Of a DNA stretch of 64,000 nucleotides, positions 24,764 to 34,833 are shown in pieces. A program made the translations under genes and the position numbers. The first letter of the stretch is position 1. Each line of letters starts with the position of its first letter. Below the pieces are notes generated by a model. The model saw nothing but the letters and a program-made list of their open reading frames with translations, had not been told where the DNA came from and ran no database searches. Location: assembly GCA_002696485.1 (NCBI GenBank), contig NZTP01000086.1, positions 62,001-126,000 of the forward strand, written 5' to 3'. Source of the stretch: Altibacter sp. (GTDB lineage Bacteria > Bacteroidota > Bacteroidia > Flavobacteriales > Flavobacteriaceae).

Positions 24764-27494
24764 ACGGATCGATCTCTTTTTCGGTAAATGGAATATTGGG
24801 GTCACAGATCTCCATGATCAATTTGTTTAATTCTTCAGTATAAGCATGGAGGACATCTTGTGTTATCAAAACATCTTTTTGTTGACTTCTGGGAGACGGT
24901 TTCGTAGCAAAGGGAAGAAAACCACTTCCTAGATTCTTGAAGGAAATGATCCCGGCAGTTGCTTTGGTTATGGGAGTGTCACCATTGAGCATCAAAGCGT
25001 ACGAAAGTACTTGCAGTGCTTTACTGTATTTGTAATCGGTGGTGATCACTTCCCAGTCGGACACCTCTAGCTCTCCTTGCCTCACTAGTCCGGTTTTGTA
25101 ATCGACAATGCGTAGTGTGCCGTCATATTCATCTACACGATCTACCTTCCCGCCAATATAAATTGGAAATTCAAGCCCCGGCACCGTAATGGGTACCCTC
25201 AGGTCATTTTCCACAGCAACTAACTTTATGCGGTGTCCATTTTTTATTTCAGAAATTTCAAGACCGATAAAATTATGGATATATCGCTTTGCCACTTCAA
25301 AAATAATCAGGTTTTTGCCGCTTGAAAAATCTCCTTCTTTGAATGTTTTTTTAAACTGAAGCTTTACTTCGGAATCGATGTTTTCTTTGGCCTGATTAAG
25401 GGAATCAATGGTTAGTAATTGGCCAATGAAGGGACCGTATAATTCCTGAAGCGTATCGTGTACGATTGTACCTAAAGTGTTCGCTGCCACGGTCTCTTCG
25501 ATCTCTAAAAACTCATGGACCCCCAGAACTTTTTGATAGTAGAAGTCTAACGGATTACGAACATACGACGCAAGCGCTGAAGGAGAAAACCCTTTGCCGG
25601 CAATAGCTTGGATACGTTCGATGACCTCCGGTGTCTTGGTCATAGTAATGGGTGATTTGGGTGTCGTTTTTACCATCGGAGAAATACTACTTTTTGTAAT
25701 GGTGTGTTGCGGTTGTTTCTCAATATCTAGTTGCAAAAGGAAACGACTTTTTTCTCCTAACGACAGTCCGTCGGAATACGAATTATACAGTAGGGTAATA
25801 TGTTGGGCGCGATGCAGTAAGCGATAGAAATGATAGGTATAGATCGCGTCTTTTTCGGTATAAAGCGGCAAATTGAATTGCTTCTTAAGATCGTAGGTTA
25901 TAAAGGATGCATTCGATTTTCCTGAAGGGATGATTCCTTCATTTACAGAGAGCATAATAATGCGCTCAAAGTCCAGAACTCGTGTTTCCAGTACTCCCAT
26001 AATTTGTAAACCTTTGTAGGCATCTCCTTCAAAATCCAAGCTGGTGGTCGCTATGAGCTCGTTGAAAAGGCGGTGCACGGTCTTACAGCTTTTAAGATGA
26101 GGAAACGTAGTGTTCAACGCACTTATCTTTGTAAAAACGGTGTGTATATGGAATAGTACTATGCGATCCAGTCGATTTGTATCTTCGGAATCCTTAATAA
26201 TATCAATAAGCGACAGACACATGTGTATCGCTGTATTGCTCAGGTTCTTCCAGTCCCCGAAGAGGGAATCTAAAACAGAATCGTCGTCCTCTCTAGCAAA
26301 TGATTTTAAACGCTCTAGCGAGAAATGGGTGAGGTTCGATTGAACGATCTGTTGGATTATCTCTCTTGGTTCTGAAATTAATTTATTGACTAGCGGGTCT
26401 TGAATAATACTGATCACATCTTTAAAGTAGAGTGTGTTCAAGGGCTTTGAATGCAGAAGTAACAAAGAATCAAAAAACAGAGCTGCCGGGAATGACCGTA
26501 GCGGGGCTCCCATAGTTACGTTGACACTGTGAATCGAAGGAGGGAGTGAGTGTAAAACCGGCAGAAGGAGAGATTCGTCTGCAAGGACTATGGCCGTTTT
26601 TGAAAGCTCCTCTTCCGAAAATTTTTCTAAAACCGAGGCTACGTATTTTACTTGTCCCATATTTCGCTGAGCTTCCACGATATGAATTTCTTTGGAAGAT
26701 TTGAAATTGTCCTGTATAGAAGTGAATTCATTTGTTTTGTAATAATTCCAAGATGCCTTATACCTTCTTAGGAACAGAGAGGCACTATGTTTCTCATTAT
26801 CCATGAAAACCCTATCGGCATCCCAATAGATTTCAGACGGACCCTGAGCGAGTAGTGCTTGAATGATCTGTTGCTCGGCAGTATTTAAAGCGTTGAAACC
26901 AATAAATATGTGTGGTTTCAAGCCATGTTTCGAGAGGTAGAATTCTATATCTTCGGCGGCTTTTCTATAGACCAGTCCTTGATAACCAATGCCGTCTTGC
27001 AAAAGTTGATGGGTGAGGGATTCGTAAAAATAAGGCAACTGTTCCCAGAATTTCAAATACGCCTCAATTAGAGGTGTCTTTTCTTTGTCGACATTCCATT
27101 TTTCCAAAGATTTGATGCTTCCCAGATAACTGAAAAAGGGAGTGGGATCTACAAGGTATCGATCAATCTCATTGAAATCATTAAGTAAGGTTGTTGCCCA
27201 AGAAGTGAAAGATTCGAAGTTTTCTTTTTCTGAAGCAGTATCTATTTGGAGGTAGGCTTCAAAGCTTCTGAAGAGTAGTTCGGTGGTGTCGATGATCTTT
27301 AGATCGGATAGGGTTTCAATAAATTCTTCAATACTTATAACGGTAGGGGCAAAGGTCGTAGTTCGGACTTTTTTCCGAAGGTAATGTTTAAGAAATCCTC
27401 CGGCCCGTTTGCTAGGAAGAATAAGGGTTAGGGATGCGAGGTCCTCGTGTTTTTCTATAAGGCAATCAAGCGTCTCTTCAAGGAATGTTTGCAT
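24753..27494 (-). CDS. AddB-like PD-(D/E)XK nuclease of the recombination helicase-nuclease
   Basis: A 913-aa protein like AddB, the partner of AddA in double-strand-break end resection. An inactivated helicase-like N-terminal region (LILPSKRAGGFLKHYLRKK) precedes a C-terminal nuclease with FSPSALASYVRNPLDFYYQ, then GGKVDRVDEYDGTLRIVDYKTG, where D, D and K form the active site. Firmicute AddB has a Cys in the first segment for an Fe-S cluster; here the position is Asn, so no cluster is expected. The partner is at 30314-33466 on the same strand, with ompA and kbl between. Confidence 0.85.
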   Translation of the reverse strand: MQTFLEETLDCLIEKHEDLASLTLILPSKRAGGFLKHYLRKKVRTTTFAPTVISIEEFIETLSDLKIIDTTELLFRSFEAYLQIDTASEKENFESFTSWATTLLNDFNEIDRYLVDPTPFFSYLGSIKSLEKWNVDKEKTPLIEAYLKFWEQLPYFYESLTHQLLQDGIGYQGLVYRKAAEDIEFYLSKHGLKPHIFIGFNALNTAEQQIIQALLAQGPSEIYWDADRVFMDNEKHSASLFLRRYKASWNYYKTNEFTSIQDNFKSSKEIHIVEAQRNMGQVKYVASVLEKFSEEELSKTAIVLADESLLLPVLHSLPPSIHSVNVTMGAPLRSFPAALFFDSLLLLHSKPLNTLYFKDVISIIQDPLVNKLISEPREIIQQIVQSNLTHFSLERLKSFAREDDDSVLDSLFGDWKNLSNTAIHMCLSLIDIIKDSEDTNRLDRIVLFHIHTVFTKISALNTTFPHLKSCKTVHRLFNELIATTSLDFEGDAYKGLQIMGVLETRVLDFERIIMLSVNEGIIPSGKSNASFITYDLKKQFNLPLYTEKDAIYTYHFYRLLHRAQHITLLYNSYSDGLSLGEKSRFLLQLDIEKQPQHTITKSSISPMVKTTPKSPITMTKTPEVIERIQAIAGKGFSPSALASYVRNPLDFYYQKVLGVHEFLEIEETVAANTLGTIVHDTLQELYGPFIGQLLTIDSLNQAKENIDSEVKLQFKKTFKEGDFSSGKNLIIFEVAKRYIHNFIGLEISEIKNGHRIKLVAVENDLRVPITVPGLEFPIYIGGKVDRVDEYDGTLRIVDYKTGLVRQGELEVSDWEVITTDYKYSKALQVLSYALMLNGDTPITKATAGIISFKNLGSGFLPFATKPSPRSQQKDVLITQDVLHAYTEELNKLIMEICDPNIPFTEKEIDPYVY

Positions 27495-27505
27495 ACCACT
27501 AAAAT

Positions 27506-27535
27506 AAAAAACGCCTCCGTAAGAGGAGGCGTTTC
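27506..27535 (-). terminator. Intrinsic terminator after the OmpA-family gene
   Basis: ACGCCTCC and GGAGGCGT form a perfect 8-bp stem with a 6-nt loop, followed by T-rich sequence on the minus strand. It sits between the OmpA and AddB-like genes, so the latter needs its own promoter or readthrough. Confidence 0.88.
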
Positions 27536-27560
27536 TTCAGTATTTAATTCGCGTGTTTTC

Positions 27561-28964
27561 TTACTTGTTCAAAGAAATTTCAACACGTCTGTTTTGCTGT
27601 CTTCCGGCTGCTGTATTGTTTGTAGCAACTGGTCTTTCTTCACCGTAACCCTCAGAAGTCAATCTGTTGGCTGGCATACCAATAGTGGTTAAGTAGTTCA
27701 TAACGGAAGCAGCTCTTTCTTTAGAAAGCTTCATGTTATAAGCATCTGAACCTCTACTGTCTGTGTGACCTTCAATATGGAATACTGTGTTCGGGTATTC
27801 TTTCATTACATCTGCAATGCTCTGAAGCGCAGAGTAAGATTCTTGACGGATGGTCGCTTTATCGTAATCGAACAAGATCGTTTTAGAATATTGGTTCAAC
27901 TGCTCAATTACTTCAACAGTAACTTCCGGACAACCATTGTTTGCTACAGTTCCAGGAACATCAGGACACTGGTCATCTTTGTCAAGTACTCCGTCACCGT
28001 CTCTGTCTTGGTAAGGACATCCGTTGTTAGCTTTTGGTCCAGCTTCGTTAGGACACTCATCCTCAGCGTCAGTGATACCATCACCGTCAGCATCAGGACA
28101 ACCATTTAAGGCAGCGATACCAGGAACAGTAGGACATGCATCTTGAGGATCTGGGATTCCATCACCATCAGTATCAGGACATCCGTTGAATTCTGCTAAA
28201 CCAGGAGTATTAGGACAGGCGTCGTTTCTATCTTCGATTCCATCACCGTCGGTATCAGGACATCCGTTGAATTCTGGTAAACCAGGAGTTTCTGGACACT
28301 CATCGTCTTGATCGTAGATTCCGTCACCGTCGGTATCTTTACCACCGAACTTGAACATAATACCTGCAGAATGCTGGAAATGTTGAATTCCATAAGTATC
28401 TTCGAATGCATACTTATAAGTAGACTGGAAGTTCAACGCAATGTTTTCAGCAACCCAAAGACGGACGCTGGCAATACCGTTGGCAGTACCGAATCCAATA
28501 TCGTCTACCCAAGTATAACCACCACCAACACCAATAGACGGATCAAACCATCCACCGTCACCGTTTATCAAGTCTCTAAGACTGTACTTGATCTCACCGT
28601 CAGCAGAGTAATACGTTAAATCGTCAACGCGTACGTCACCGATTTTGTCAATTTTGTTAATTGCTCCGGCAGCAGTGAAGGTAAAACCACCTCCAATGTA
28701 TCTACCAATAGATACTCTGGAAACAGAAGGCAAGATGCTCCAGTGATCGTTTACATTAAAGTACTCATCGAAGAGTTCTCCTTTTACGGCCATTCCGTTG
28801 ATCATTGATGGAAGCCTTCCTTTGTCGTCAATACCAACTGGGTAAACATCAACAGCGTTTACACCAACTTCTACTGCCCAAGGATTGTTTTCGTCTTGTG
28901 CGTTTGCTAACCCAACTCCTAGTAATAGGAGAGTAGCAACAAAAAAAGTGTTAAGATGTTTCAT
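27561..28964 (-). CDS. OmpA family outer-membrane protein with thrombospondin type 3 repeats
   Basis: A 467-aa outer-membrane protein with four parts. A signal peptide is cleaved after NAQ-type sequence near residue 22. A beta-barrel of about 185 residues follows ([22 protein letters not shown], ending [11 protein letters not shown]). Five 27-residue calcium-binding repeats (DTDGDGI..D..D.CP) occupy residues 210-346. The C-terminal OmpA domain ([43 protein letters not shown]) would bind peptidoglycan. It has the best promoter of the window and its own terminator, consistent with high expression. Confidence 0.94.
   Translation of the reverse strand: MKHLNTFFVATLLLLGVGLANAQDENNPWAVEVGVNAVDVYPVGIDDKGRLPSMINGMAVKGELFDEYFNVNDHWSILPSVSRVSIGRYIGGGFTFTAAGAINKIDKIGDVRVDDLTYYSADGEIKYSLRDLINGDGGWFDPSIGVGGGYTWVDDIGFGTANGIASVRLWVAENIALNFQSTYKYAFEDTYGIQHFQHSAGIMFKFGGKDTDGDGIYDQDDECPETPGLPEFNGCPDTDGDGIEDRNDACPNTPGLAEFNGCPDTDGDGIPDPQDACPTVPGIAALNGCPDADGDGITDAEDECPNEAGPKANNGCPYQDRDGDGVLDKDDQCPDVPGTVANNGCPEVTVEVIEQLNQYSKTILFDYDKATIRQESYSALQSIADVMKEYPNTVFHIEGHTDSRGSDAYNMKLSKERAASVMNYLTTIGMPANRLTSEGYGEERPVATNNTAAGRQQNRRVEISLNK
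27927..28337 (-). repeat. Five tandem 81-bp TSP3 coding repeats
   Basis: Five in-frame units of 27 codons each encode D-x-DGDGI-x-D-x-x-D-x-C-P-x-x-x-G-x-x-x-x-NGCP. The first two units are nearly identical; the last begins YQDRDGDG. Calcium-binding linker between barrel and OmpA domain. Confidence 0.9.
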
Positions 28965-28998
28965 ATTCGATTGTTTAATTTTTAAGTGTTAATTAGAG

Positions 28999-29029
28999 CA
29001 AAAGTAAGTTGTTAAAACTTATAAACAAA
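28999..29029 (-). promoter_or_regulatory. Strong Bacteroidota promoter of the OmpA-family gene
   Basis: On the minus strand, TTTG (29029-29026) and TACTTTTG (29006-28999) are separated by exactly 19 nt, matching the -33/-7 consensus TTTG-N19-TAnnTTTG. It lies 34 nt before the ATG at 28964. Confidence 0.8.
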
Positions 29030-29086
29030 AGCAAATCTATTAAAATTTTCACAAATACAATGCTTTAGTAGCGCAAAAAAAGGGCG

Positions 29087-30286
29087 CTAGTCACTAATTA
29101 TTTCTAGTTCTCGTCCTACTTTTTTAAATGCATTTATAGCCTTGTCCAAATGCTCTTTTGTATGTGCTGCCGAAAGTTGTACCCGTATACGAGCTTTTCC
29201 TTTTGGAACAACAGGATAAAAGAAACCTATAACATATATTCCTTCCTTTAAAAGCATATCTGCCATATTTTGAGAAAGTTGTGCATCGTATAGCATTACG
29301 GGCACAATTGCCGAATCACCGTCAATGATATCAAAACCGGCTTCCTTCATGCCTTTTTTGAAGTAGGCAGTATTTTTTGCCAGTTGATCTCGGAGGCTCG
29401 TATCATTCGCCAACATATCAAACACTTTAATAGAAGCACCCACGATTGCCGGAGCCAAAGAATTGGAGAATAAATAAGGCCGTGAACGTTGCCGCAAGAT
29501 CTCTATAATCTCCTTTTTACCTGTAGTATATCCTCCCATTGCTCCTCCTAGGGCCTTTCCAAGGGTTCCTGTGATAATGTCGATCCTGCCCATCACTCCT
29601 TTTTCTTCCAGGGTACCCCTGCCTGTTTCACCAATAAATCCTGCCGCATGGCATTCATCGATCATCACCATGGCATCGTATGTATCGGCAAGGTCACATA
29701 TCTTGTCTAAAGGAGCTACCAGACCGTCCATGGAGAACACTCCATCGGTCACAATGATCTTGAACCGTGCCCCATTTTCATTGGCTGCGATCAACTGTTG
29801 CTCCAGATCCTCCATATTATTATTCTCATACCGATAGCGGGCGGCTTTACACAATCGCACCCCATCTATTATGGAGGCATGGTTCAACGAATCTGATATG
29901 ATCGCGTCTTCAGGGCCAAGTAGCGGTTCAAAAACACCTCCATTGGCATCAAAGGCCGCAGCATATAAGATAGTATCCTCGGTTTGATAAAAATCTGCGA
30001 TCTTTTGTTCCAGCTCCTTATGGATGTCTTGGGTCCCACATATAAAGCGAACAGAGGACATCCCGAAACCATGTGAATCCAGTGTGTCCTTAGCCGCCTG
30101 AATAACATCTTTATGGGAGGATAGGCCCAAATAGTTGTTAGCGCAAAAATTAATCACCTCCTCACCGGTGCTAATGGTTATTACTGCATCCTGAGGGGAT
30201 GTAATGATACGCTCCTTCTTATAAAGACCGTTGTCTTTGATCTCTTGTAGTTCCTTATTTAAATGGTCTTTGATTTTTCCGTACAT
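29087..30286 (-). CDS. kbl: 2-amino-3-ketobutyrate CoA ligase (glycine C-acetyltransferase)
   Basis: A 399-aa PLP enzyme that splits 2-amino-3-ketobutyrate with CoA to glycine and acetyl-CoA, the second step of threonine breakdown. Motifs are [66 protein letters not shown] and the PLP lysine in [13 protein letters not shown]. Length is exactly typical. The tdh partner is not in the window. It starts 27 nt past the AddA-like gene on the same strand and may be transcribed from its own promoter. Confidence 0.93.
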   Translation of the reverse strand: MYGKIKDHLNKELQEIKDNGLYKKERIITSPQDAVITISTGEEVINFCANNYLGLSSHKDVIQAAKDTLDSHGFGMSSVRFICGTQDIHKELEQKIADFYQTEDTILYAAAFDANGGVFEPLLGPEDAIISDSLNHASIIDGVRLCKAARYRYENNNMEDLEQQLIAANENGARFKIIVTDGVFSMDGLVAPLDKICDLADTYDAMVMIDECHAAGFIGETGRGTLEEKGVMGRIDIITGTLGKALGGAMGGYTTGKKEIIEILRQRSRPYLFSNSLAPAIVGASIKVFDMLANDTSLRDQLAKNTAYFKKGMKEAGFDIIDGDSAIVPVMLYDAQLSQNMADMLLKEGIYVIGFFYPVVPKGKARIRVQLSAAHTKEHLDKAINAFKKVGRELEIISD

Positions 30287-30308
30287 AATGCATTGTTTTT
30301 TGGTAGTA

Positions 30309-30316
30309 CAAAGTTA
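30309..30316 (-). promoter_or_regulatory. Possible -7 box of kbl
   Basis: TAACTTTG on the minus strand matches TAnnTTTG, 22 nt before the kbl ATG. It overlaps the stop of the upstream AddA-like gene, and no -33 TTTG is evident. Confidence 0.45.
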
Positions 30317-33300
30317 TAGTTTATTTACGAGTATCCCTGTTTCTGAAATATAGACCAGCAATTTTTCGGCAACCTCGAATTGCATTGCTTCTAAGGCCGA
30401 AGCATAGCTTTGCAACTGAAATGCGTGCGATTCAAGCGGGGAGCCCGTTTTATAATCGACGAGACTTACCGAATTGTTTGTATAGATGTTCAATCGGTCC
30501 GGTCGCATCAATTCACCCTCTTGGGTGATGATGTCTCTTTCGGTTATCACTTGGGCTTGGCCGGCAGCATACAAATGCTCAAGTTCCGGGTGCGTTACAA
30601 TTTCTTTCACCTGCTGAAGAAGAAGATCGATCTGTGTTGGTGGAACCACCGAACGATGTCCCATTTCTTCAAATACGATCTCAACATCCTCATGTGTCTT
30701 GACCTTGGACATGGTATCATGCAATAAGTTTCCTATGGAAATTGCAGCAGCAGCTTCGGTGCCCCATAGGCTTGCATCACGGGAAACAATAACGAGGTCG
30801 TGCTCTTCGGGAAAATGAACGGGATAGGATGGTGCGACCGTTTTTTCTGAATGGGGGGCAGTCCTCGAAACGTATCTATTGGGGGATCCAATGGTTACAA
30901 TCGAAGACGTTTCATTATAGTCATGATGCGCCTTCAGAAATGCGGTAAATAATTGATTGAATTTGGTGGGACCTTCCTCTTTAATAACCGAAGAAGGCGT
31001 GGTAAACACGTATAATTGTTCTATGGCTCGGGTAAGTGTAACGTAGAGTAAGTTGATGTTGTCTAATTCGAGTGTGTTTCGGCGTTCTTCATACAAGGCA
31101 GCACCGTGACCTGGGTAGGCAGCCACTTCTTTTTTAAAGTTTATATACACCTCGTCAAATTGGTCGTCTTCCCATGGATACCAAGTTTTCGCATTTTGTT
31201 CTGCATACAGATCGACATCGGCATACGGAAAGATCACCACCGGGAACTCCAGTCCTTTCGATTTGTGAATGGTCATGATCTGCACTGCTTGGGCACCGTT
31301 GCTTGCCGGCAATCCGGCCGTTTCCTTTTTCGTGTCCCAGTATGATAAGAAAGATGCCTTGCCAGCCTGAGGTTGTTGCTGAAATTCAAAAATCAGATCC
31401 ATAAATCCAAAAAGATAACCGTTGTCTTTTGATGCCAGCTCAAATTTTTTAATGATATACTCACAGGATTCATATAGAGATAAGGAAGTGATCGCTTTGA
31501 AATTGAAGGAAATCCCATAGGCTGCGAGTTTCTTTTCGAATGAATAGGTGTCGAGTCTTAGAAGGGAGGTGAAAAAGCGGTGTTTTTCTTCGGAAATTTT
31601 AAAATGCTCGTATAAAAAATGAAGCAACGCCACCTTGACCTCTTCATTTGAAGGATGCAGATGCAGGGTTAGTGTATTCACAAGACATTGAACAACAGGG
31701 GAAGTCGCCAGCAACAATGTTTCCGAAGAGACCACCGGAATCTCACGTTCCATTAAATAGGCAGCCACAGCAACGCCCTGCTTTCGGGTACGTGTGAGAA
31801 CACAGATCTCTTCTTTTAAAAAACCATTCGCTTGCACCTGTTGAATGGTTTCCAATACTTTGGCACCGTATAACTCGTGTTCCTCTTCTTTGTTTTGGGC
31901 TTCAATAAATTCAAATTGTATAAGTCCTCCGTCCTTGAGCGTATTTTTTTGATTATTCCCTAGCCGATATAAATTGGCATAAGAGGGCTCTCCCAGAAAA
32001 TCTGCTATATAACTAAAAAATGCATTGTTAAATGTTATTATGTTCTTGCAACTCCTGTAGTTGGTATCTAATGAAAGGACATTCTTCATACCACCCGCAA
32101 ACGGGTTCTCATTGTTATACAGTTGAATGAACTGCTCCGGGAGGCCACCTCGCCATCTATAGATAGATTGTTTTGCATCACCTACCAGTAACAATGTACC
32201 TGTGGTTTCCTCAACGGTCTGTTGCGATAAGGCGTTATCGATCAAAGGGATTAGGTTGCGCCATTGCATGGCAGAGGTATCCTGAAATTCATCGATAAAG
32301 AAATGTCTGTACTTTTCCCCCAAGCGCTCATAGATGAAAGGAGCCGGCTGATCTTTTATTTCATTGTAAATTAAAGAATTGAACTCAGAAATAGGAAGTA
32401 ACCCTCTATCTTCTTTAATTTCCGACAGTTCTTGATTCACCAAGTTAATAACCGATAAGGGAGTGATGTTTTGTATAATATTACTCAACAGCAAATACTC
32501 ATGAACTTGTTGCTTTGTAGTTATAAATGTTTCAGTAAGCTTTGGTGCAATCGCCTCGATCACGGGAATAATTTCCGGGGAATCCTTTAAGACCCGACTG
32601 GGATACAGGGGTTTTTCACCTAATTCTTCCTGCCATTTTGCGTCCCAAGAGACCGAGTGGTCCTTATCTGCAAGTTTCTGAAAATGTTTTGGGAGAGAAC
32701 CCCTGTTAAAATCATCAAATTGCAATCCGCTTTCTTCAATAAGCTGTAATACCTCTGAAGCTGCTTTCATTAGCGCCGACTCTACTTTTTGCTGTTTCAC
32801 GAGCAAGCGCTTCTTAAATTCGTTAAAGTCTGCAAGTGACTTATCTTTCAGTTTGGCCACGTGAGGCGCATCGTTTTCATTGATAATGATCTGCGCGGCG
32901 AGTGCAATATCTTTGGCGATATCCCAAGACTTATCATCATCTATTTTTTCCAAAGCAAAGTCCAGCAAAACCTTAGTGATAAGAGCGTCTTTACCTGCTT
33001 TGGCAATAAGTTGGTCTACAGCTTCGGAAAGAAGTTGCCCGACTTCGAGACTTACTTCAAAATTTTGAGGAAGCTTTAAATCGCGGGCAAAGGTTCGCAA
33101 CAATTGATGGTTGAACCGATCGATGGTTACCACGTTGAAACCGGCATAGTGATGCAAGAGATGTGTGAGGATGTTCGAAGCGCGGTGATTCAGTTCGGTT
33201 ACTGTGAGCTTTGTTTCCTTTGCAATTTGAAGTAACATTTCTGAAGGAGAAGCAACCGCTTCCGGAGCAGCGAAAACAATCAAGTTATCAATAATTCGTT

Positions 33301-33466
33301 CTTTCATTTCTGCCACAGCCTTGTTGGTGAATGTGATGGCAAGCAAATGAGCATAATAACCTTCGTTCTTCGATAGAAGAAGTTTCTTCAAATATTCCTT
33401 AACAAGTGTAAAGGTTTTTCCACTTCCCGCAGAAGCATCGTAAATGGTGAATGAATGATCTTGCAA
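30314..33466 (-). CDS. AddA-like UvrD/Rep-family helicase-nuclease
   Basis: A superfamily 1 helicase of roughly 1050 residues with a C-terminal nuclease. The Walker A is SFTIYDASAGSGKTFTLVKEYL, followed by LLAITFTNKAVAEMKERI, FFIDEFQDTSAMQW, LLVGDAKQSIYRWRGG and MTIHKSKGLEFPVVIFPY. The end has MRPDRLN and SLVDYKTG, PD-(D/E)XK motifs. No ATG precedes Walker A. The frame can open at a TTG at 33523, but a second TTG at 33466 follows a purine-rich GGAAAAG and gives the short leader MQDHSFTIYDASAG usual for the family, so I chose it. Its AddB-like partner is two genes downstream. Confidence 0.85.
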   Translation of the reverse strand: MQDHSFTIYDASAGSGKTFTLVKEYLKKLLLSKNEGYYAHLLAITFTNKAVAEMKERIIDNLIVFAAPEAVASPSEMLLQIAKETKLTVTELNHRASNILTHLLHHYAGFNVVTIDRFNHQLLRTFARDLKLPQNFEVSLEVGQLLSEAVDQLIAKAGKDALITKVLLDFALEKIDDDKSWDIAKDIALAAQIIINENDAPHVAKLKDKSLADFNEFKKRLLVKQQKVESALMKAASEVLQLIEESGLQFDDFNRGSLPKHFQKLADKDHSVSWDAKWQEELGEKPLYPSRVLKDSPEIIPVIEAIAPKLTETFITTKQQVHEYLLLSNIIQNITPLSVINLVNQELSEIKEDRGLLPISEFNSLIYNEIKDQPAPFIYERLGEKYRHFFIDEFQDTSAMQWRNLIPLIDNALSQQTVEETTGTLLLVGDAKQSIYRWRGGLPEQFIQLYNNENPFAGGMKNVLSLDTNYRSCKNIITFNNAFFSYIADFLGEPSYANLYRLGNNQKNTLKDGGLIQFEFIEAQNKEEEHELYGAKVLETIQQVQANGFLKEEICVLTRTRKQGVAVAAYLMEREIPVVSSETLLLATSPVVQCLVNTLTLHLHPSNEEVKVALLHFLYEHFKISEEKHRFFTSLLRLDTYSFEKKLAAYGISFNFKAITSLSLYESCEYIIKKFELASKDNGYLFGFMDLIFEFQQQPQAGKASFLSYWDTKKETAGLPASNGAQAVQIMTIHKSKGLEFPVVIFPYADVDLYAEQNAKTWYPWEDDQFDEVYINFKKEVAAYPGHGAALYEERRNTLELDNINLLYVTLTRAIEQLYVFTTPSSVIKEEGPTKFNQLFTAFLKAHHDYNETSSIVTIGSPNRYVSRTAPHSEKTVAPSYPVHFPEEHDLVIVSRDASLWGTEAAAAISIGNLLHDTMSKVKTHEDVEIVFEEMGHRSVVPPTQIDLLLQQVKEIVTHPELEHLYAAGQAQVITERDIITQEGELMRPDRLNIYTNNSVSLVDYKTGSPLESHAFQLQSYASALEAMQFEVAEKLLVYISETGILVNKL

Positions 33467-33586
33467 CGAATGTCTTTTCCACGAAGATATTAAAAAGCCT
33501 GTCGATACGAATGCTGCTATCAATAGAATCTATACTGAAATAAAAATCTTATAAAATCTATAACACTTTTCCGTTTTTTTAATCCG

Positions 33587-33594
33587 TACTTTTG
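33587..33594 (+). promoter_or_regulatory. -7 box of the superoxide dismutase promoter
   Basis: TACTTTTG matches TAnnTTTG exactly, 37 nt before the sod ATG at 33632. Confidence 0.6.
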
Positions 33595-33631
33595 AAAGTG
33601 TTAGTTAAGTAAGAACCAAAAAGAAATTATT

Positions 33632-34240
33632 ATGTCTTTCGAATTACCAAAATTACCATACGCTCACGATGCGCTTGAGCCGCACATAGATGAAAAAACC
33701 ATGAAAATACATCATGGAAAACACCACCAAGGGTATACCGACAAATTGAATGATGCCATTGATGGTACGGACATGGAAGGGAAGACCATCGAAAATATTT
33801 TGATTAACCTGGACATGGAAAATAAAGCTGTACGAAACAATGGAGGCGGTTATTACAATCACAGTTTGTTTTGGGAGGTGATGTCACCAAACGGAGGAGG
33901 GAACCCTTCGGGAGAATTGGCAGCGGCCATCAATAGTGCCTTTGGAAGTTTCGAGGATTTCAAAGAAAAATTTGCAACGGCAGCAAAAACACAATTCGGA
34001 TCCGGGTGGGCTTGGTTGTGTGTTCATAAAGGAGGCAAAGTAGACGTATGTTCTACGCCAAACCAAGACAACCCGTTAATGCCGGGTATTGGATGCGGAG
34101 GAACACCCATATTGGGATTAGATGTGTGGGAGCATGCGTACTATTTGAATTATCAAAACAGAAGACCGGACTACGTGGAAGCTTTCTTTAATGTGATCAA
34201 CTGGGAAGAAGTTGGATCCCGGTATGAAAAGAATAAATAA
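33632..34240 (+). CDS. sodA: Superoxide dismutase, Mn-type
   Basis: A 202-aa Fe/Mn-family dismutase that removes superoxide in the cytosol. Metal ligands are His27 in MKIHHGKHH, His in [11 protein letters not shown], and Asp and His in [10 protein letters not shown]. The outer-sphere Gln lies in TPNQDNPLM with Gly in GGGYYNH, the arrangement of Mn enzymes; Fe enzymes carry Gln at the other site. A cambialistic enzyme cannot be excluded. Single gene with its own promoter and terminator. Confidence 0.93.
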   Translation: MSFELPKLPYAHDALEPHIDEKTMKIHHGKHHQGYTDKLNDAIDGTDMEGKTIENILINLDMENKAVRNNGGGYYNHSLFWEVMSPNGGGNPSGELAAAINSAFGSFEDFKEKFATAAKTQFGSGWAWLCVHKGGKVDVCSTPNQDNPLMPGIGCGGTPILGLDVWEHAYYLNYQNRRPDYVEAFFNVINWEEVGSRYEKNK

Positions 34241-34258
34241 ACTTCCAAACGATTTATA

Positions 34259-34293
34259 TAAAACCGTCTTAGTAATTTAAGGCGGTTTTTTTA
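34259..34293 (+). terminator. Intrinsic terminator after sod
   Basis: AAACCG-TCTTA and TAAGGCGGTTT form a stem followed by T7. It begins about 18 nt past the sod stop. Confidence 0.8.
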
Positions 34294-34371
34294 TAAAATA
34301 ATTTTGGCTTCTCCTATTGACAGAGGACGGGAAGAGATGTTAGAACGTATAATCAGCATTCGTCTTTACAA

Positions 34372-34431
34372 CAGCTCACCTTTCTTTTTTGTACTACAAA
34401 AAGTTACAAAAAAGCCAAAGGTCGCTACCCC
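34372..34431. repeat. 60-bp direct repeat, copy 1
   Basis: Begins CAGCTCACCTTTCTTTTTTG and ends CGCTACCCC. It has an internal inverted repeat (CTTTTTTGT / ACAAAAAAG). It matches the copy at 34531-34590 in all but about two positions. Confidence 0.85.
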
Positions 34432-34530
34432 GTTTTTTTAAATGAAATTTATATACGGTGAATGCCAGATTGGAAAAGGCGGAGCTTGAGTTGCGTTAGC
34501 AAGAGAAACAATGTTTAGAGGATTTTAAAG

Positions 34531-34590
34531 CAGCTCACCTTTCTTTTTTGTACTACAAAAAGTTACAAAAAAGCCAAGGTTCGCTACCCC
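34531..34590. repeat. 60-bp direct repeat, copy 2
   Basis: Second copy of the 34372-34431 element in the same orientation, 159 bp downstream. Its 3' end (CGCTACCCC) runs directly into the composite module at 34582. Confidence 0.85.
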
Positions 34591-34702
34591 GGTGGTTGAG
34601 TTTGGGCCATAAAAAAAGGTAAACAAGCGTTTACCTTTTTTTGCCCCAAATCTACCATGAACTTAACCTACTTATGCTATGGTATGCATCAAATATATAG
34701 GA
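34582..34702. repeat. Composite terminator module, copy A
   Basis: Order: CGCTACCCC, a GTTTGGGCC-type arm, the GGTAAAC-loop-GTTTACC hairpin, GCCCCAAATCT, then an ACCAT...ATGGT stem with about 20 nt between, then TCAAATATA. Homologous over its length to 35099-35211. Confidence 0.8.
34611..34642. terminator. Bidirectional terminator hairpin in copy A
   Basis: A7-GGTAAAC-AAGC-GTTTACC-T7. The symmetrical A and T tracts allow termination in either direction. Confidence 0.7.
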
Positions 34703-34833
34703 TAATTTGTTTGACAAAATCAACTTTTAGATTAAGGGCAAATATTTTCGTTGAACAACACATATACAGAAATAAAACCTATAAAGTCACTAGGATAGTA
34801 TGAGTTATCGTACGATGTTATTGGTGAAAAAAA

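Noticed and set aside
27927..28337. Tandem DNA repeats as a non-coding satellite
   Set aside because: They are in-frame TSP3 codons within the OmpA-family gene.
29050..29086. Terminator after kbl
   Set aside because: AGCGC/GCGCT can pair, but the run of T on the minus strand is in the loop rather than after the stem.
24753..33466. Defence island based on helicase plus nuclease
   Set aside because: The two proteins match housekeeping AddA/AddB recombination enzymes, and the genes between them are core metabolic and porin genes.
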